Source: Mesostigma viride | Taxonomy: Eukaryota > Streptophyta > Mesostigmatophyceae > Mesostigmatales > Mesostigmataceae | Length of the DNA: 64,000 nt | Direction: 5' to 3' | Assembly (NCBI GenBank): GCA_009746045.1 | Contig: RPFO01000086.1 | Coordinates: forward strand, 479,232-543,231 | In this document: piece by piece, positions 27,601 through 38,735 of the stretch | Numbering within the stretch: the stretch's first letter is position 1 | How the letters are laid out: each line of letters begins with the position of its first letter | The notes under the pieces: model-generated | What the model saw: only the letters and a program-made list of their open reading frames with translations | Told to the model about the DNA's origin: nothing | Database searches by the model: none | Position numbers and translations under genes: made by a program

Positions 27601-28266
27601 CACCAGCTATTTGCCCCGCAGCCTCTTGTTCCGGCCGGGCGGCCTTGTGGTAGCTGTGGGCAGCCGCTGGATCCCACGGGGACTCACTACCTTGCCTGCA
27701 TGGGGGGCCAACAGAATCAGAATTGGTATTTGTATTTGCACACTGTCCTCCTGACGGTGGTGCTCGCCATGATTCGGTCGGTTTTCCCCCACGCGAACAT
27801 CCGGTCCGAGGATGCGGATGGCGCTGCCTTCTATTCCCCCAACCACCGGCCTGACATCGTGGTGCTGGACTTTGAGGGGGGTGGCCGGCATCTGCTTATT
27901 GACGTTTCGGTGGCGCGGCCCTTGGCTCTTAGCCACGTGGCTGGGGCCTCCCTCACGGCAGGTTACACGGCGGACCGGGCGGAGCGGGCCAAGCTCCTGG
28001 CCTACGGCGACGTCGGGCACCATCGTGTGGTGCCCTTTGTCCTGGAGGAGTTTGGGGCCATGGGGCCCCTGACCTCCGCCTTCTTCAAGGAGTGTTGCCG
28101 GCTCCGGGAGGACCGGCTGGACCTGGAGGGCCAGCGGGCCCCATGGTCGGCGCGGACCTGGACGTCATATTGGCGTCAGCGCTTGTCGGTGGCGCTGACT
28201 CGGGCCATGGCTGACATCATGCTCCGCCGTACGCGGGCTGATTTTGCGGTGCAGCAGGGCTATTAG
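21620..28266 (+). pseudogene. Polyprotein of element D: PHD, RING, zinc finger, RT and RLE
   Basis: Start ATG 21620. Domains in order: a PHD finger (CEVC...CDACNSGWHLQC...CPRC, about 21770-21900); a proline-rich linker; a RING-H2 finger (CAICLEPF...CGHTFHQACI...CPLC, about 23060-23190); C2H2-like fingers (about 23575-23740); an N-terminal RT extension (25360-26090); RT with VKVDCHNAFNSLSR (A), GTQQGDPLGPLYFA (B) and QAYLDDIYLLG (C); a CCHC motif (CGSCG...HYLAC, about 27645-27700); and RLE with RPDIVVLDF and LLIDVSV (about 27850-27915). Stop at 28264. Breaks: single-base shifts in C-tracts near 22435 and 26100, and the hAT insertion at 23751. Without these it would be one ORF of about 1,700 residues. 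RING and PHD fingers together are unusual for a LINE. Confidence 0.88.
23751..25228. mobile_element. 1478-bp hAT-type element with perfect TIRs and 8-bp TSD
   Basis: Ends are CAGAGTTCCATTATAC and GTATAATGGAACTCTG, a 16-bp perfect inverted repeat. The duplication ATTCACGG lies at 23743-23750 and 25229-25236. An 8-bp duplication with CAG ends is the hAT hallmark. Subterminal TATACG/CGTATA repeats crowd both ends (23757-23890 and 25130-25215), typical of transposase binding sites. No transposase domain was recognised; a short ORF at 24575-24952 has no known motif, so the element is probably non-autonomous. It interrupts the D ORF after VYSIHG. Confidence 0.93.
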
Positions 28267-28523
28267 GTTCCTCCCGTTAGGCGTTTCCATTGGTCTTATC
28301 GTAGTATAGAGCTTTGACATGGCTCTGTACATAGGTTTATAGCTGGGCGTTTGCTTTGGTTTGAGTGATTTCACTCTGCTGTAAGTAATTATATTTTTAA
28401 TATATATATACCAGTAGTGTAGATTAGTAAGGCTTAGCCTAGCATGTGGCCCACGCGCATGTGCGCCCATAATGCCCCCCCATGGATGATGCCTTCAACA
28501 TTTAGCCATGCTTTGTCTATAAT

Positions 28524-28751
28524 ATGGTGGAGGTTATTGGTCCTGAGGATAGCCGCTACACTACCGCCTCGTCTGCCATTACAGTAGAGGACAGCTCGGA
28601 TGAGGATTACATCCCCATCTAGTGCTTAACGGTTGGGGGATGATGCAGACGATATTTGTTTAAACTTTTGTGTAATTATTTTCTAATGAGATTAGCATAG
28701 TACTCCGTGGCATGCCTTTGCGCATGACACGCAAGTACTTACTTACTTACT
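28524..28751 (+). mobile_element. 5'-truncated retroelement E copy inside element C
   Basis: Flanked by the 10-bp duplication TGTCTATAAT (28514-28523 and 28752-28761). Encodes VIGPEDSRYTTASSAITVED and SSDEDYIPI followed by stop TAG at 28621, then a 3' UTR and an ACTT-repeat tail. Nearly identical to the minus-strand copies at 17849 and 53988. Confidence 0.9.
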
Positions 28752-29117
28752 TGTCTATAATTAATGGGACCCCCATGGATGTTGCATTAAGAATTTATCC
28801 CTGCTATGCCATGCAGAGAGATGCTCTCTGTCGAGAAGCCATGCCCTAGCTCTTGTATTCTGATCATGCCCTAGCTCTTGTATAGCCATGATGATCTTCC
28901 CCCACATGACATACTCCCCCTTAGCTGGGCATAGTGTGAAGATCATGAGGGTGCCGGTGCCCTTGAGGCACCTAGAGCAAGTGCTGCTTACATTCCACTC
29001 TTGCAGGAAGTAGCCTAGAATGTATTAAAAGCCATATGCCCCTTCTCAGGGATATGTGCTACATTGACTCCCAACGGAGTGATGTTGATAATTAATTAAT
29101 TAATTAATAGTCAAGGC

Positions 29118-30061
29118 TTTTGACACGGTCCTCTGGGAGGCTCTTTGGGCCATCCTAGCTCTGGATCGGGTGCCACCAGCGTTTATTGCTGCCATTCGTC
29201 GACTGTATGAGGGCTCACAGGCAGTAGTGCGGACTGCGGAAGGCACCACCCCACCATTCCCCCTTCACCACGGTGTGTGGCAAGGTTGTGTCCTGTCCCC
29301 ATACCTGTTCATTATTGTCGTGGATCACGTCATGCGTCGGGCACGTGCGCGCTTTACTGTTAAGGGGTTCGAGCCAGGCTTGGACATCCTTAACGAGAGC
29401 GCGCACGGCGGGGTTAAACCTGGCTACCGCCTGGCCGCGACCTGATTTATGCGGATGACACCACCCTCATCGCGAGCCCCGAGCACATTCAGACCTGGCT
29501 GGACTGTCGGGGCCTGGAGGCGAGGGCGGTGGGGTTGGAGATTAGTGTCAAAACTGAGGCGATGGTGATTGGGGCCTCCAGTACACCACCGCTGCCGCGC
29601 CTGCTCGACGGGACGGAGGTCCCGTTCTGCGATCGCTTCAAACTGTTGGGGAGTTGGCTCCCTGACACTGCAGACGATGTGGACACCCGCATCGGCCTGG
29701 CCTGGGCCAGGCTCCATTCGCTCAACACCTACTGGCGCTCGAAGGGCCTGGGCGAGCACCGCAAGCGCATGCTCTTCAAGGTCCTCGTCCTCACGGTGCT
29801 CACGTATGGCGCCGAGGCGTGGACACTCACACCCAAACTGGCATTCCCAAAAGGGTAGGGAAACCTGTCACGAACTACATCCAGATGTTGCTGGACGACC
29901 TAGTGGTCCCAGCCCAGTTTGAACACCGCATCCACTCTCTCTCCCGTCTTTGGACTGCCATGCAGGACAAGACGCGGTGGCAGAAGATTGTCAAGGCTCA
30001 CACGCCAGACCCTGTGGGCAAGCCCCCTCCCCCCAAGAGGAGGAGGAGTTTTGATGAGTAG
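29118..30061 (+). pseudogene. LINE B ORF2, C-terminal half
   Basis: Resumes RT motif A (AFDTVLWEALWAILALDRV), then HHGVWQGCVLSPYLFIIVVD, a frameshifted YADD region near 29445, FKLLGSWLPDTADDVDTRI, VLTVLTYGAEAWTL and a basic KPPPPKRRR tail before TAG at 30059. Compared with LINE A it lacks about 250 bp after GAEAWTLTPKLA (near 29842). It reads through the site where LINE A is interrupted, which fixes the borders of the DNA element at 7606-15584. Confidence 0.88.
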
Positions 30062-30203
30062 TGTAGTTAGGCTTTTCTAGACTAGCTTAGAGTTAGGTTA
30101 GTTCGATTACGCGGCTTCCTCCACTCCACCCATCCATCATGGAATATGTGCTACATGATCTCCCAACGGAGGCATGTTATAATTTAATTTTTAATTTTTA
30201 AGT

Positions 30204-31764
30204 ATGTTACGACGCCCAGATTTTGGCGGCGATATCGTAACTTAACGCGGGAATGACTGTACTACGTGGCATGCCCGCATGACATGCAAGTGCTTACCTA
30301 CTCATAGTTGGGGCACGATGCAGACGATAATTTGTAACTTTTGTGCAATTATTTTTCTGATGCGATTGGCATAGATCCACGTGGATGCGCATGCCACGCT
30401 AGTACTTACTATGGGTTCTAGCTGACTTTTTAAAAACAAAACAGCAAGAAGAAGTATGGAAGCGTAAACGTCCAGCGTAGGCTAGGGGAAGAAGTTAATT
30501 GCAATGCCAGACAATAGGAATAATGGCTGCAGTAAAAAAGGCCAGTTGAGAATATGCGGGACAACCCCAGTCAGGATATCGCAAAGCATTGTACATCACT
30601 GCCACGATGTACGTGACACGAAATAAAATCAGGCTGATTCCCGTTCCCGCTTCATAGTATAAAAAATTAACAGTATCTACAATAACAGGAGATAGATGTA
30701 GATGATATTACAATTTGTTTGTGGTTATCTGCGAAACCAAGTCCCACAAGAGGGAAAAAAAATACAAAGCTGTTTCAACAGAGAAAGACGGTGCCACGCC
30801 GCCAAATTTGAGACTGAAAGGAACATTTAAAAAATGGTGCCAGCGCGCAACCAGCACGGCTGCAGGTCAAGGATGGGGCAGCGACGTGCTGCTCAGCCGC
30901 ACACACCAAGAGTTGCCCAGGACAGGTCGTCCCCTGGCCACAACTCAGCATGCCACTGTCTACATGGGTTTCCATCCGGCATCCACATGACGCTTGAAGT
31001 CCGTCTTGATGTCGGCTCGTTTTAGTGGGTACCTTGAGAAGAGCATCATCCGCAGCATTTAAAAGATGCTATCTTGAGAGCACAGGCGCAGGGCGCCATG
31101 AGTCTTCGGAGTATGCATGAAAATATGCACAGCTGCTCTATCGATGTGGGCCCTCCTCACATCCACCACTGCCTGATGGATGTCCACCACGCCGGATGGC
31201 ACCCAACCTGTCATGTGCAGGGCCTTGCCATGAGCATGGTAGGCATGGGACAAATTATGTAGCGGGCTAGCCTTTGCTGGTAAACCTCATCTTTGCAATG
31301 TTGGCAGACGCCGCTTTTGGACACTATAATACCATCGCCTCCTAGTAGCTACTGGAGCCCGTGGCCACCGGATCGCCTCTGGCGCCGTGCATGATGTGCA
31401 GCACCCTGCAGATGCTCTGCAACCAATCCACGCAGACGGCCACCAGGTTTATTATGAACACAGATATGATGACCATGTTTTCCCTGCTGCAAGAGGATCA
31501 CCCTCCGCCGCTACGATACGCAGCTGACATTCTTGGCCAAAGGAAAGAAACTGCCGACTTAACCCCACAGGCATTGACGGGCAACCGAGTAGAGCACCTT
31601 CCGTCTGGCAAACTCGCACAGGTGGAGACCGCAAGTGATGGCAACACCAACAGGATCCTCCGCGCAACTGACAGGGGACACTGATATGTCGTGGAAGTCG
31701 AGCTCCCTGAGTATCGTAGTAGGAAAAGCTTCTGGAGCATATCCCTACTCCGTTATTCGTCCAT
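30204..31764. other. Non-coding stretch with decayed E tails, then 3' flank of the EPL gene
   Basis: 30258-30303 and 30308-30415 each resemble the 3' UTR of element E (GATGCAGACGATA, TTTTGTGCAATTATTT, GCATGCC, ACTTAC) but are diverged. From about 30420 to 31764 no gene is recognised; part of it is probably the 3' UTR of the minus-strand gene ending at 31765. Confidence 0.5.
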
Positions 31765-34700
31765 CTACCCTGCCGCGGTCACCATCACAGGCCGCGACGG
31801 CAGGCTCACAGACGCCAGGCACTCCTGTGATGACCGCATCCCACCGCTGCAGCCCGCACCCGCCTTGCCGCCCTCCCCCTCCCCATCTCCCCCCTGCCCC
31901 CCCGTGGCATCCACACTCAACGAGATGCCGCCCTCCTGACCGTTCTTTGTGTGTGCCGTGTCCGCATCGTTGGGCGAGAGCACACTGGCCGTGGCCCCGG
32001 CGCCTGTGGAGGTTGAGGTGGCCAGCGAGTCGGAGTCGGCAGCGGATGCGGACACCAGAGGGTGGTCCACCGCCACCGCAGGCGCATCGCATGACTGCAC
32101 GCTGCCGCCACACAAGTGCGCCGCTGCTGCTCCACATGAATGGGATGGCATGCTCCCGCCCGCGGTCCTCACCTGATCCCCCGCAATGCTCCTCGTGGAC
32201 CTGGTAGCACCCTCCTCGACTGTCGAAAAAGGGCCGCACGGCTGCAATGTCGCTGCTGCCGTGACTGTCGTCATCGTCAGTCCATTGGAACAAGCAGCGA
32301 TCCCGTGCTTGACACCCATGGTCACAGACCGACAAGTGGAGGGTGTCGAGAGCGCCGTCGCGCAAGAAGAGGTGGCCACACTGTCCTCCATCATGCTGCC
32401 CACGTCACTCGGCACATCGCAGGGGGCCACCGTGTCAGGCGTCAGAACAGCCGCATCCTGGGCCATGATGCAGTGGGAGCTAGGGGAGTACGCGGCCAAC
32501 GCGTTACCACCGAGGGGGGACAGCAGCGCCGCCACGCCAGCTGGCAGTGAGGAAGGCGAACAGGGCACGGGGGATGCCACGGCCGGCTGAGGGGCAGCAT
32601 TATCATCGCCACCGCTGAGCACTGCACCAGTGCCACTGCAGGGCTTGCTCCAGAATGTGCCACCCAGGTCGACATCAGCATCCATCGCCGCCTGCAGGTT
32701 GCCGTCACTGTCAGATGCCAGCATTATGATGCCACCGGACCCCTCGGAGGCGCAGTCTTCTGTGGAGCCCCCATCGGGCACCTCGAGCGGCACCAGGTGA
32801 TTGCGCCGGGGCGTGCGCCGCCGCCGCGAGTTGGGCGAAGCCAGCAATGCCGCTGCTGACGAAGCGTGGGCCGACTCAGGGACGTGTAGTGTGGACGGAG
32901 CCGTCCAGAGCGGCTGGGTCGGAGCCCCTAGGGCTGTATCCGTGGCTAGCGGTGACGACGCACAGAGGCTAGCAGAGGACGTGACGGCCAGCAAGGGGCT
33001 TGCGGGCGACTCGGTCACCATGCCATCTGCGACCAATGTCATGTTTGCTGGCGCGGGTGCATCAGGGGATGCCAGCACAAGCGGGGAATCCGCCCCCACC
33101 GGGGTGCTGCCTGATATCACCCCAGACAGATTGCTGGCGTCCGTCATGGCCACCTGCGGGCTGGAGCTCTCGGGGGTCCCCTCACCACCCACCGCGATCA
33201 GGGTAGCGCTTGGGGAAGACCCTTGCTCCAGCAAGAAGACCGGGGGGGAGGACGCAGCCACAGCGGCGGCTGCAGTAGCGGCGGCTTGTGCGGCCTGGGC
33301 CACTGTGGCCGGCTTCTTGTGGCTGACCGCGCGGTGGTGCTTCCAGGACACCTTGCGCTTCTTGCCTGAAACGTCAGCGGGGGGGGCCATTTCGACCAGC
33401 CCAGCCCATGCAAAACAGAGAAGAATCGACACACCCACGCAACCACAGGCGCTCAGCACTCGCCCTTCAACGCCTGAGTGTCAAAGCTGCACTCCCCAGC
33501 TGCCCCTGTTGACTGGACAGCCGCCGCTAGGTGCCACTACGCTCTCATGCCTACATCATGCACTTGCCAGGCCGCCCCACACGACAGATGGGTGCATGCC
33601 AAGGAGGGCACAAGAACCATCACAACAACCGCAGCACTTTGACTCAGAATGTTCCAAGAAACTACAAATGCGGCACGAAGACTCGACCTGCAGCTCCCCT
33701 GCAAGGACTGCACCCTCTCTCCCCAGAACAGCTAACCCCACACATGGGCAGCCAGGACCATCCGCAGGCATCAATCATGGGGCCAGATGTGCACAGCAGG
33801 CTGTCCAAACAACCAGCACGATGCATCCACTGTGAGCTGCCATGCCCTTTGGATTTCGCAGCAAGCGATTGCCGCATGATGGTCCCCTTCCCCCTCCCTC
33901 TTCCTGCCGCCCCTAATGCCAACTACCCTCAGCTTCCACGACCGGCTTCATCCAACCCCACATGACCACGCATTTTGATTAACTCATTCATCCAACCCAG
34001 TGGCGCGCGCGACAAGTTGCCCAGGCCAACTCCCGCGCTTACCGCCGAATCTCTTCGCCGGAGCCGACAGCGCGCTGGCACCCGGCGCTGGTGATGCAAG
34101 CAGCACGGCCGACCCGCCCGTGGGCAGACCCGCAGCCTGCGCCGGCGTTGCAGCCCCAAGCCCCCCCTTGCCCGTGCTTCCCCACCGCTGCCCACCGTGC
34201 ACGCTGATGGAGCATCGCTTCTCGGGGGGGCCTCGCCGACCCTCCCCCCGCGCGTTCGGGTGGGTGCTCGCCGCAGAGGGGGTGGCTGGCACCGGCCCGC
34301 TGTTGGCGTTGGCACCACCGCGCGCATGGCTGCGCTGCTGCTGCTGCCGGTGGGTGTACCCGACGTGACCCAGCGAGAACGTGATGGGGATGGCCGCGTG
34401 GCCTGCCTTGGCACACGCGCGGTGCCACAGGACTTTGGCCTCCGGCTGCAAACGTCGTGGACACGCAGGGGTGGGGAGGACGCGGCGCCGCACCGTGGTG
34501 GGGAGGACATGACCATAGCCATGGTACTATGTTAAGTAAACCATAAAAAATCATAAGTCAACACACAGTTACGACCACAATCAAACTGGGTGCAGCTAGC
34601 AGCGAGTACGGGGGGTGTCTCTGTGGGCTGTAGCGGCAGTCTCAGGAAAGCAGTCTTACCTGCCTGTCCAACCCAGCTGCCAAGCCCCCTTCAGCACGCG

Positions 34701-37700
34701 AAAGACATCGAATCATCCCAGGTGGCATCCCGTCATCAGGTTCCCCGTGACCACCTGGAGTCCGCGTTGCTGTACAACATTATCGCAAGCCCCAAGCCCC
34801 CTGCTTGCCGTTAAAGAGCATGTCTCCACTTCACAAAGCATGCGAAGCATGTCCGCTCCCCCGCTACGCACACGCACCCAACCCTTCACCGCAGCTCGCA
34901 AAAGTTGTTCATTTGCACACAAACTGAATACACTGCATTAACAAGAAGCCTCCCCACCACTATCCATCCATGTACGCTCAACTGGCCCTGACGCTTACGA
35001 GCCTACCACCTGTTTGCGCCCACCTGAAAATGGCGCACCAATGGCAGCCCCACACGCTCCCGCTTGCGCGCCCAGTAGTTGTACACCGCCTCGGCCGCAA
35101 CACGCCGCTTGCCCAGCCGCAAGAAGAAGGTGATCGCCTCGTCCTGCGGTACCGGCTGCCAGCAGCCGTCACACTCGATGGCCGCCAGAGCCAGCGCCGC
35201 ATCATGCGCGACTGAGTCTACCCCCCCCGCGTGATGGTTGCCCTTGCTGCTGCCGCCGCCACCTGCGGGCGGTTGGGTGCGGCCAAGGTGGACGCTGCCA
35301 GAGACGCTGCGGAGGAGGGCGGGCAAGGGGAGAGGGCCTGCGCAGGGGGGGCCCGCGCGCAGCGCCGCCCACTCTGCATCACTCGCAGGAAGTATGAGGA
35401 CCCCGCCCAGGGTGCCATCCACGGTGGATGATGGACACTGGGAGGAGGGTGACATGATAGGCTCTGCTTTGATGACCGCCGTGTGGTTGCCAGGTACACC
35501 GTCCGCTGCTGCCAAATGCGAGCTGCCTTCGTTGCCGGTTGGGGTGGCACCCAGAGGAGACATGATACCGCCAGCCGGCACGACGGGGCTGTTGCTAATG
35601 CTGCTCCCCGCGCGGGAGAGCGCGGGCGTGAGCGGCGCCTGTGCCTGTGCCTGCCGCAGCACGCGCGTGGCGAGGGCCACGCGCTCCGCGTGCGCGGGGC
35701 TGGCCACGTGCCTCTTTTGGCGCACGCAGCTCTGCTTCTCAAGCATGTCCAGCATGCGCTCGACCTCGTCCCCCGTCATGCCACACAGAGGGCCGTCGAC
35801 TGCCACGCTGGATGGGGGCGCTTGCGGCGCCGCAGCACCCGGCAGCGAGACTGCCAGCCCTTCCGTTAACAGCGCCGCGGGGGTGTTTCCCTCCAGCACG
35901 GCCAAAGGGCACGCAGGGCGTGACTGCAGCTCCACCCAGTCCTCGTCCTCAGGGTCCAGGTCGTAGAGGACACGCACCCAGGCAGGGCCCAGGCAGTCGG
36001 CGTTGTCGTGGCACGGCTCGCACACGCCCTGGTGGTGCGGTAGGTAGGGAGAGGACAGGCAGGTAGAGGACAGGCAGGTAGGCGGTGGCGAGGTAGGAGA
36101 GGTAGGGAGGGAGAGGATAGAGAGGCAGAGGGCACAGGGCGAGCAGCAAGCATGGACAGATCGGCAACAAGCGATGGATGAGAGCTGAGGAATGGTAAAT
36201 GCCAACCGGGACCCAATTGCATGCAGCCTCCGCCTTCGTGCACAGCGTGACCTTGTGTGAGCAATACCCAGCCAACATCCGGCACCTGGTGGTTGCTGGT
36301 ATCTAACAATTTGGTTACACATCAGCGTCCCACACACGTCACCTGCTCAAGCCAAGAATCCAACGGTGACCATGCACAGGGGACATTTGCCTGATAGAAA
36401 CCTTTGCACCACCACAGCCGCTAAAAAGCCACCAGGCAGCGTTCACCAATAGCCACATCGCCCAGGATAACCGCTCGTAAACGTCACATACATTGTGACA
36501 CAGCTGATACCTGGCACGCTAATCCCGCCACCACCATCACAAAATATGCTCAAGTTTTGCGCGCCCACGAGCATGCCTCAAACCGCTGCCTATCATAGAC
36601 GCATCCCCCGGCAGCCATAAAGAAGTGCATATTAAGCGAGGTGAGCGAGCTAGAGGGCCCAATGTCCCCACGCCCGCTCCACCACGCCCCAAACCCACCG
36701 AGCTAATCGTGACCCCGCCACGCACCTTGAGGTTTCCCTTCCGCCCCTGCCAGGGGAAGTTGCCTGCGATCTTGCTGGCGACTGCGGTGACCCCCCCTCC
36801 CTCATCCACAGGGGTCACCTCCACCACGGCGGGTGTGGGAATGTTGAGCACTGCCGCGCTGTTGCCCTGCGCGCACCGCCCGAGCAGCCGCTTGAACGCC
36901 TCCCACGCGGCGCGCGAGGGGAACTCGAGGCTGGCGCGGTCGTCCCAGCGCCACACGAGCGTGTGCGCCGCCTTGTTGGACTTGGCGTCCAGGCACATCT
37001 CGCTGCTAGACGCCGCCACGAGCGCAAGCACCTCGCCGGCGCGCGACCGCACGACCACCGCCCACTTGGGAGCGCGGGCGACAGGGGTCGAGCAAGAGCC
37101 TGCCGGGTAAGGGGACATGCAGGCCACGGGGGTGGTGGCCATGGGGGTGGCCGGGGTAGCAGCGCACACGGCAGGGGTGGCTTGCCCCTGCCCCTGCCGG
37201 CTGCTCTCCCCCTCGTTGCAACTGCTGCTGCGTGAGTCCCCTGCCAGCTTCTCGGCCACTGCCTCGGCGCCCGCGTGACGGATGCAGCGGTCAGCAAGAG
37301 TGAGGAGCACCGCGCACGTGACTGGGCCGCCTCCGGCATCGTCCCCGCTGCCTTCCCCCGTGCTCTCGCTGCTGCCGTCCGCGTCTGCACCCCTTGCTAG
37401 CTCCGGGCGGCCGTCACCGGTGGATGAGAGGAGCTTGGATCGGCGAGGCTGTGCGTGACGGCCGTGGTGATTATTACGACTACTATCATGATCCTCGAGT
37501 TTCCCGCTCCCAGGGCATGTGCGCACGTACTTGGCGGAACCAGGGGTGGTCCCGTCGGGGGATGCCAAGGGGGTCATCACCCCGCAGGTCTCGGGGGCGC
37601 TGCGCACGTACAGCTCGCGCGGACGGCCTGGGGTCGCGCGCGGCGTGCACGCGGGTCGCATCGGGATGTCCCCTCCGATGCCCTCCGGGAGGACAGGGGG

Positions 37701-38735
37701 CAACACCAGGCTGGATGCCGCCACACGACGCACGCGCTTGGGAGCGGGGGAATCGGCTGCAAGGGTGGCATCTCCGGCGGTGGGGGTGGTTGGCGGCCGC
37801 TCGATGGCACGCACGAGCCACTTGTTGTCGCTGGCCTTGTGCAGCTTGAGCACAGGGATGGAGGTAGCGGTGGGCGAGGGGGAGGGCTGGGCGGGGGCCA
37901 CAGGGGTGGCAGCAACTGAGGCCGGCGGGCCCCTCATGGGGATATCACCCTCAAACTCGCAGGGGCTCCCTTCCAGGTCTTCGAGTCGCAGCAGTCGCTT
38001 GCGCTCGGCCGCGGGGAGTTTCCCTAGAAAGCGTTCGCGCACATTGGACTTGTGCGCTTTCAAGATGGCCTCGCGGCCTTTCCGAGGAGGGAAGGCGATG
38101 TCAACATCGTAGCACTCACGGACTTTGCCGCGGAAGCCCACGCCAACGGGGCGCAGAGAGTGCTCTCGGTCAAGCACACGGTCGGTGCGCTTGAGCGCCG
38201 ACGTCATAATGCCCCGCTCCGTCTCCACCAGGTAGAAGCGGTACGGGATCACCTCCGTCCCTGGCAGGTGGGCTACATCCTCGGTCACGATCTTGGTAGC
38301 GCGGGGCAGATCCTCGTCCTGCGGAGCACACGGAGCAGAGGAAGAGAGAGCAACTGTAAGCGCGGCAGCGGACAATGTGCTAGCGACCGCGTTATAATTG
38401 TGAGAAACAGTGAGTGACTGCCAAGAAATTTTTGGATCTGCACGGAAGACTTTCACAAGAAGGAAGAAAGGTGTCCTTAACGCCCTAAAGCACCGCATTG
38501 CCGAAATTTTGCGTACCGTGTCCGTAAAGGTGTCATCTACTTCTTCAGTTCCCTCACGCCTGAGGGCATCCTTTTTCTTTTCCCTGACATCAGCTAATCT
38601 CTTGCTTTCAGTCATGAACTCGGCCATCGCCGCCGTAAGTTTTCGCGTGCGACCGGCCGAACCAGCAATGGCAGCATCGCCTTTGCGAGTCTCTGCAATC
38701 GGTTTGTCTGCAGCTGCTGCAGTAGTAGAAGCCAT
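31765..38735 (-). CDS. Enhancer-of-polycomb-like chromatin protein, plant type (five exons)
   Basis: Exons 38735-38517, 38318-36726, 36028-35024, 34445-34370 and 33365-31765; phases agree and give about 1,497 residues. The start is ATG 38735 (MASTTAAAADKP); the short fourth exon is the least certain. Diagnostic parts: VWRWDDRASLEFPSRAAWEA with FKRLLGRC (about residue 528), like the W-W-LEF-DR-W-FK block of plant EPL proteins; YDLDPEDEDWVE and MTGDEVERMLDMLEKQ, the EPcA core (about 626); and AVYNYWARKRERVGLPLVRH with a following FQ (to about 939), like YW..KR...PL.R..Q. The rest is Ala/Ser/Pro-rich low complexity. In yeast and animals EPL1/EPC is a scaffold of the NuA4/TIP60 histone acetyltransferase complex in the nucleus. 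Divergent from BIO3-BIO1. Confidence 0.8.
36045..36125 (-). repeat. Pyrimidine-rich tandem repeat upstream of an EPL acceptor
   Basis: On the minus strand, CTACCTGCCTGTCCT-type units repeat two to three times, with further TCCCTACC/CTACCTC variants, ending about 20 bp before the acceptor at 36029. The repeat forms the polypyrimidine tract for the third EPL exon. Confidence 0.6.

Larger units (their letters stand above)
20441..28403 (+). mobile_element. Element D: endonuclease-bearing non-LTR retrotransposon with 5' monomers
   Basis: Order: 6.3 monomers of 170 bp, a GC-rich leader, one long ORF (21620-28266, broken), and a short 3' UTR ending in TATATATATA. It sits in a TA-rich target whose empty form is seen at 8785-8811 (GGAATATATAACAGTAGTG). 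RT plus a C-terminal restriction-like endonuclease place it among the RLE-type LINEs (R2/CRE/NeSL/Utopia grade); the clade is not resolved by eye. A hAT element splits it at 23751-25228. Confidence 0.85.
20114..29107 (+). mobile_element. Element C: 5'-truncated L1-like retroelement hosting further insertions
   Basis: The element proper is 20114-20440 plus 28404-28523 plus 28762-29107; D and E are nested inside. It carries the ORF1 end, a 3' UTR shared with 8665-9226, and a (TTAA)n tail. The target duplication TAGTCAAGGC on both sides proves one insertion event into LINE B. Confidence 0.88.
19449..30203 (+). mobile_element. LINE copy B, split by nested insertions
   Basis: The coding halves are about 19449-20113 and 29118-30203. 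They are separated by element C, which is flanked by the 10-bp duplication TAGTCAAGGC (20104-20113 and 29108-29117). Closely related to LINE A. It ends in an AATTTTTAATTTTT tail. The 5' limit is approximate: similarity to LINE A starts at GGTAAGCCT. Confidence 0.85.

Noticed and set aside
25954-27603. 549-residue minus-strand ORF
   Set aside because: Antisense to the RT of element D, which has clear catalytic motifs on the plus strand.
32801-33835. Plus-strand ORF over the EPL last exon
   Set aside because: Antisense shadow; the minus frame has matched splice phase with EPL.
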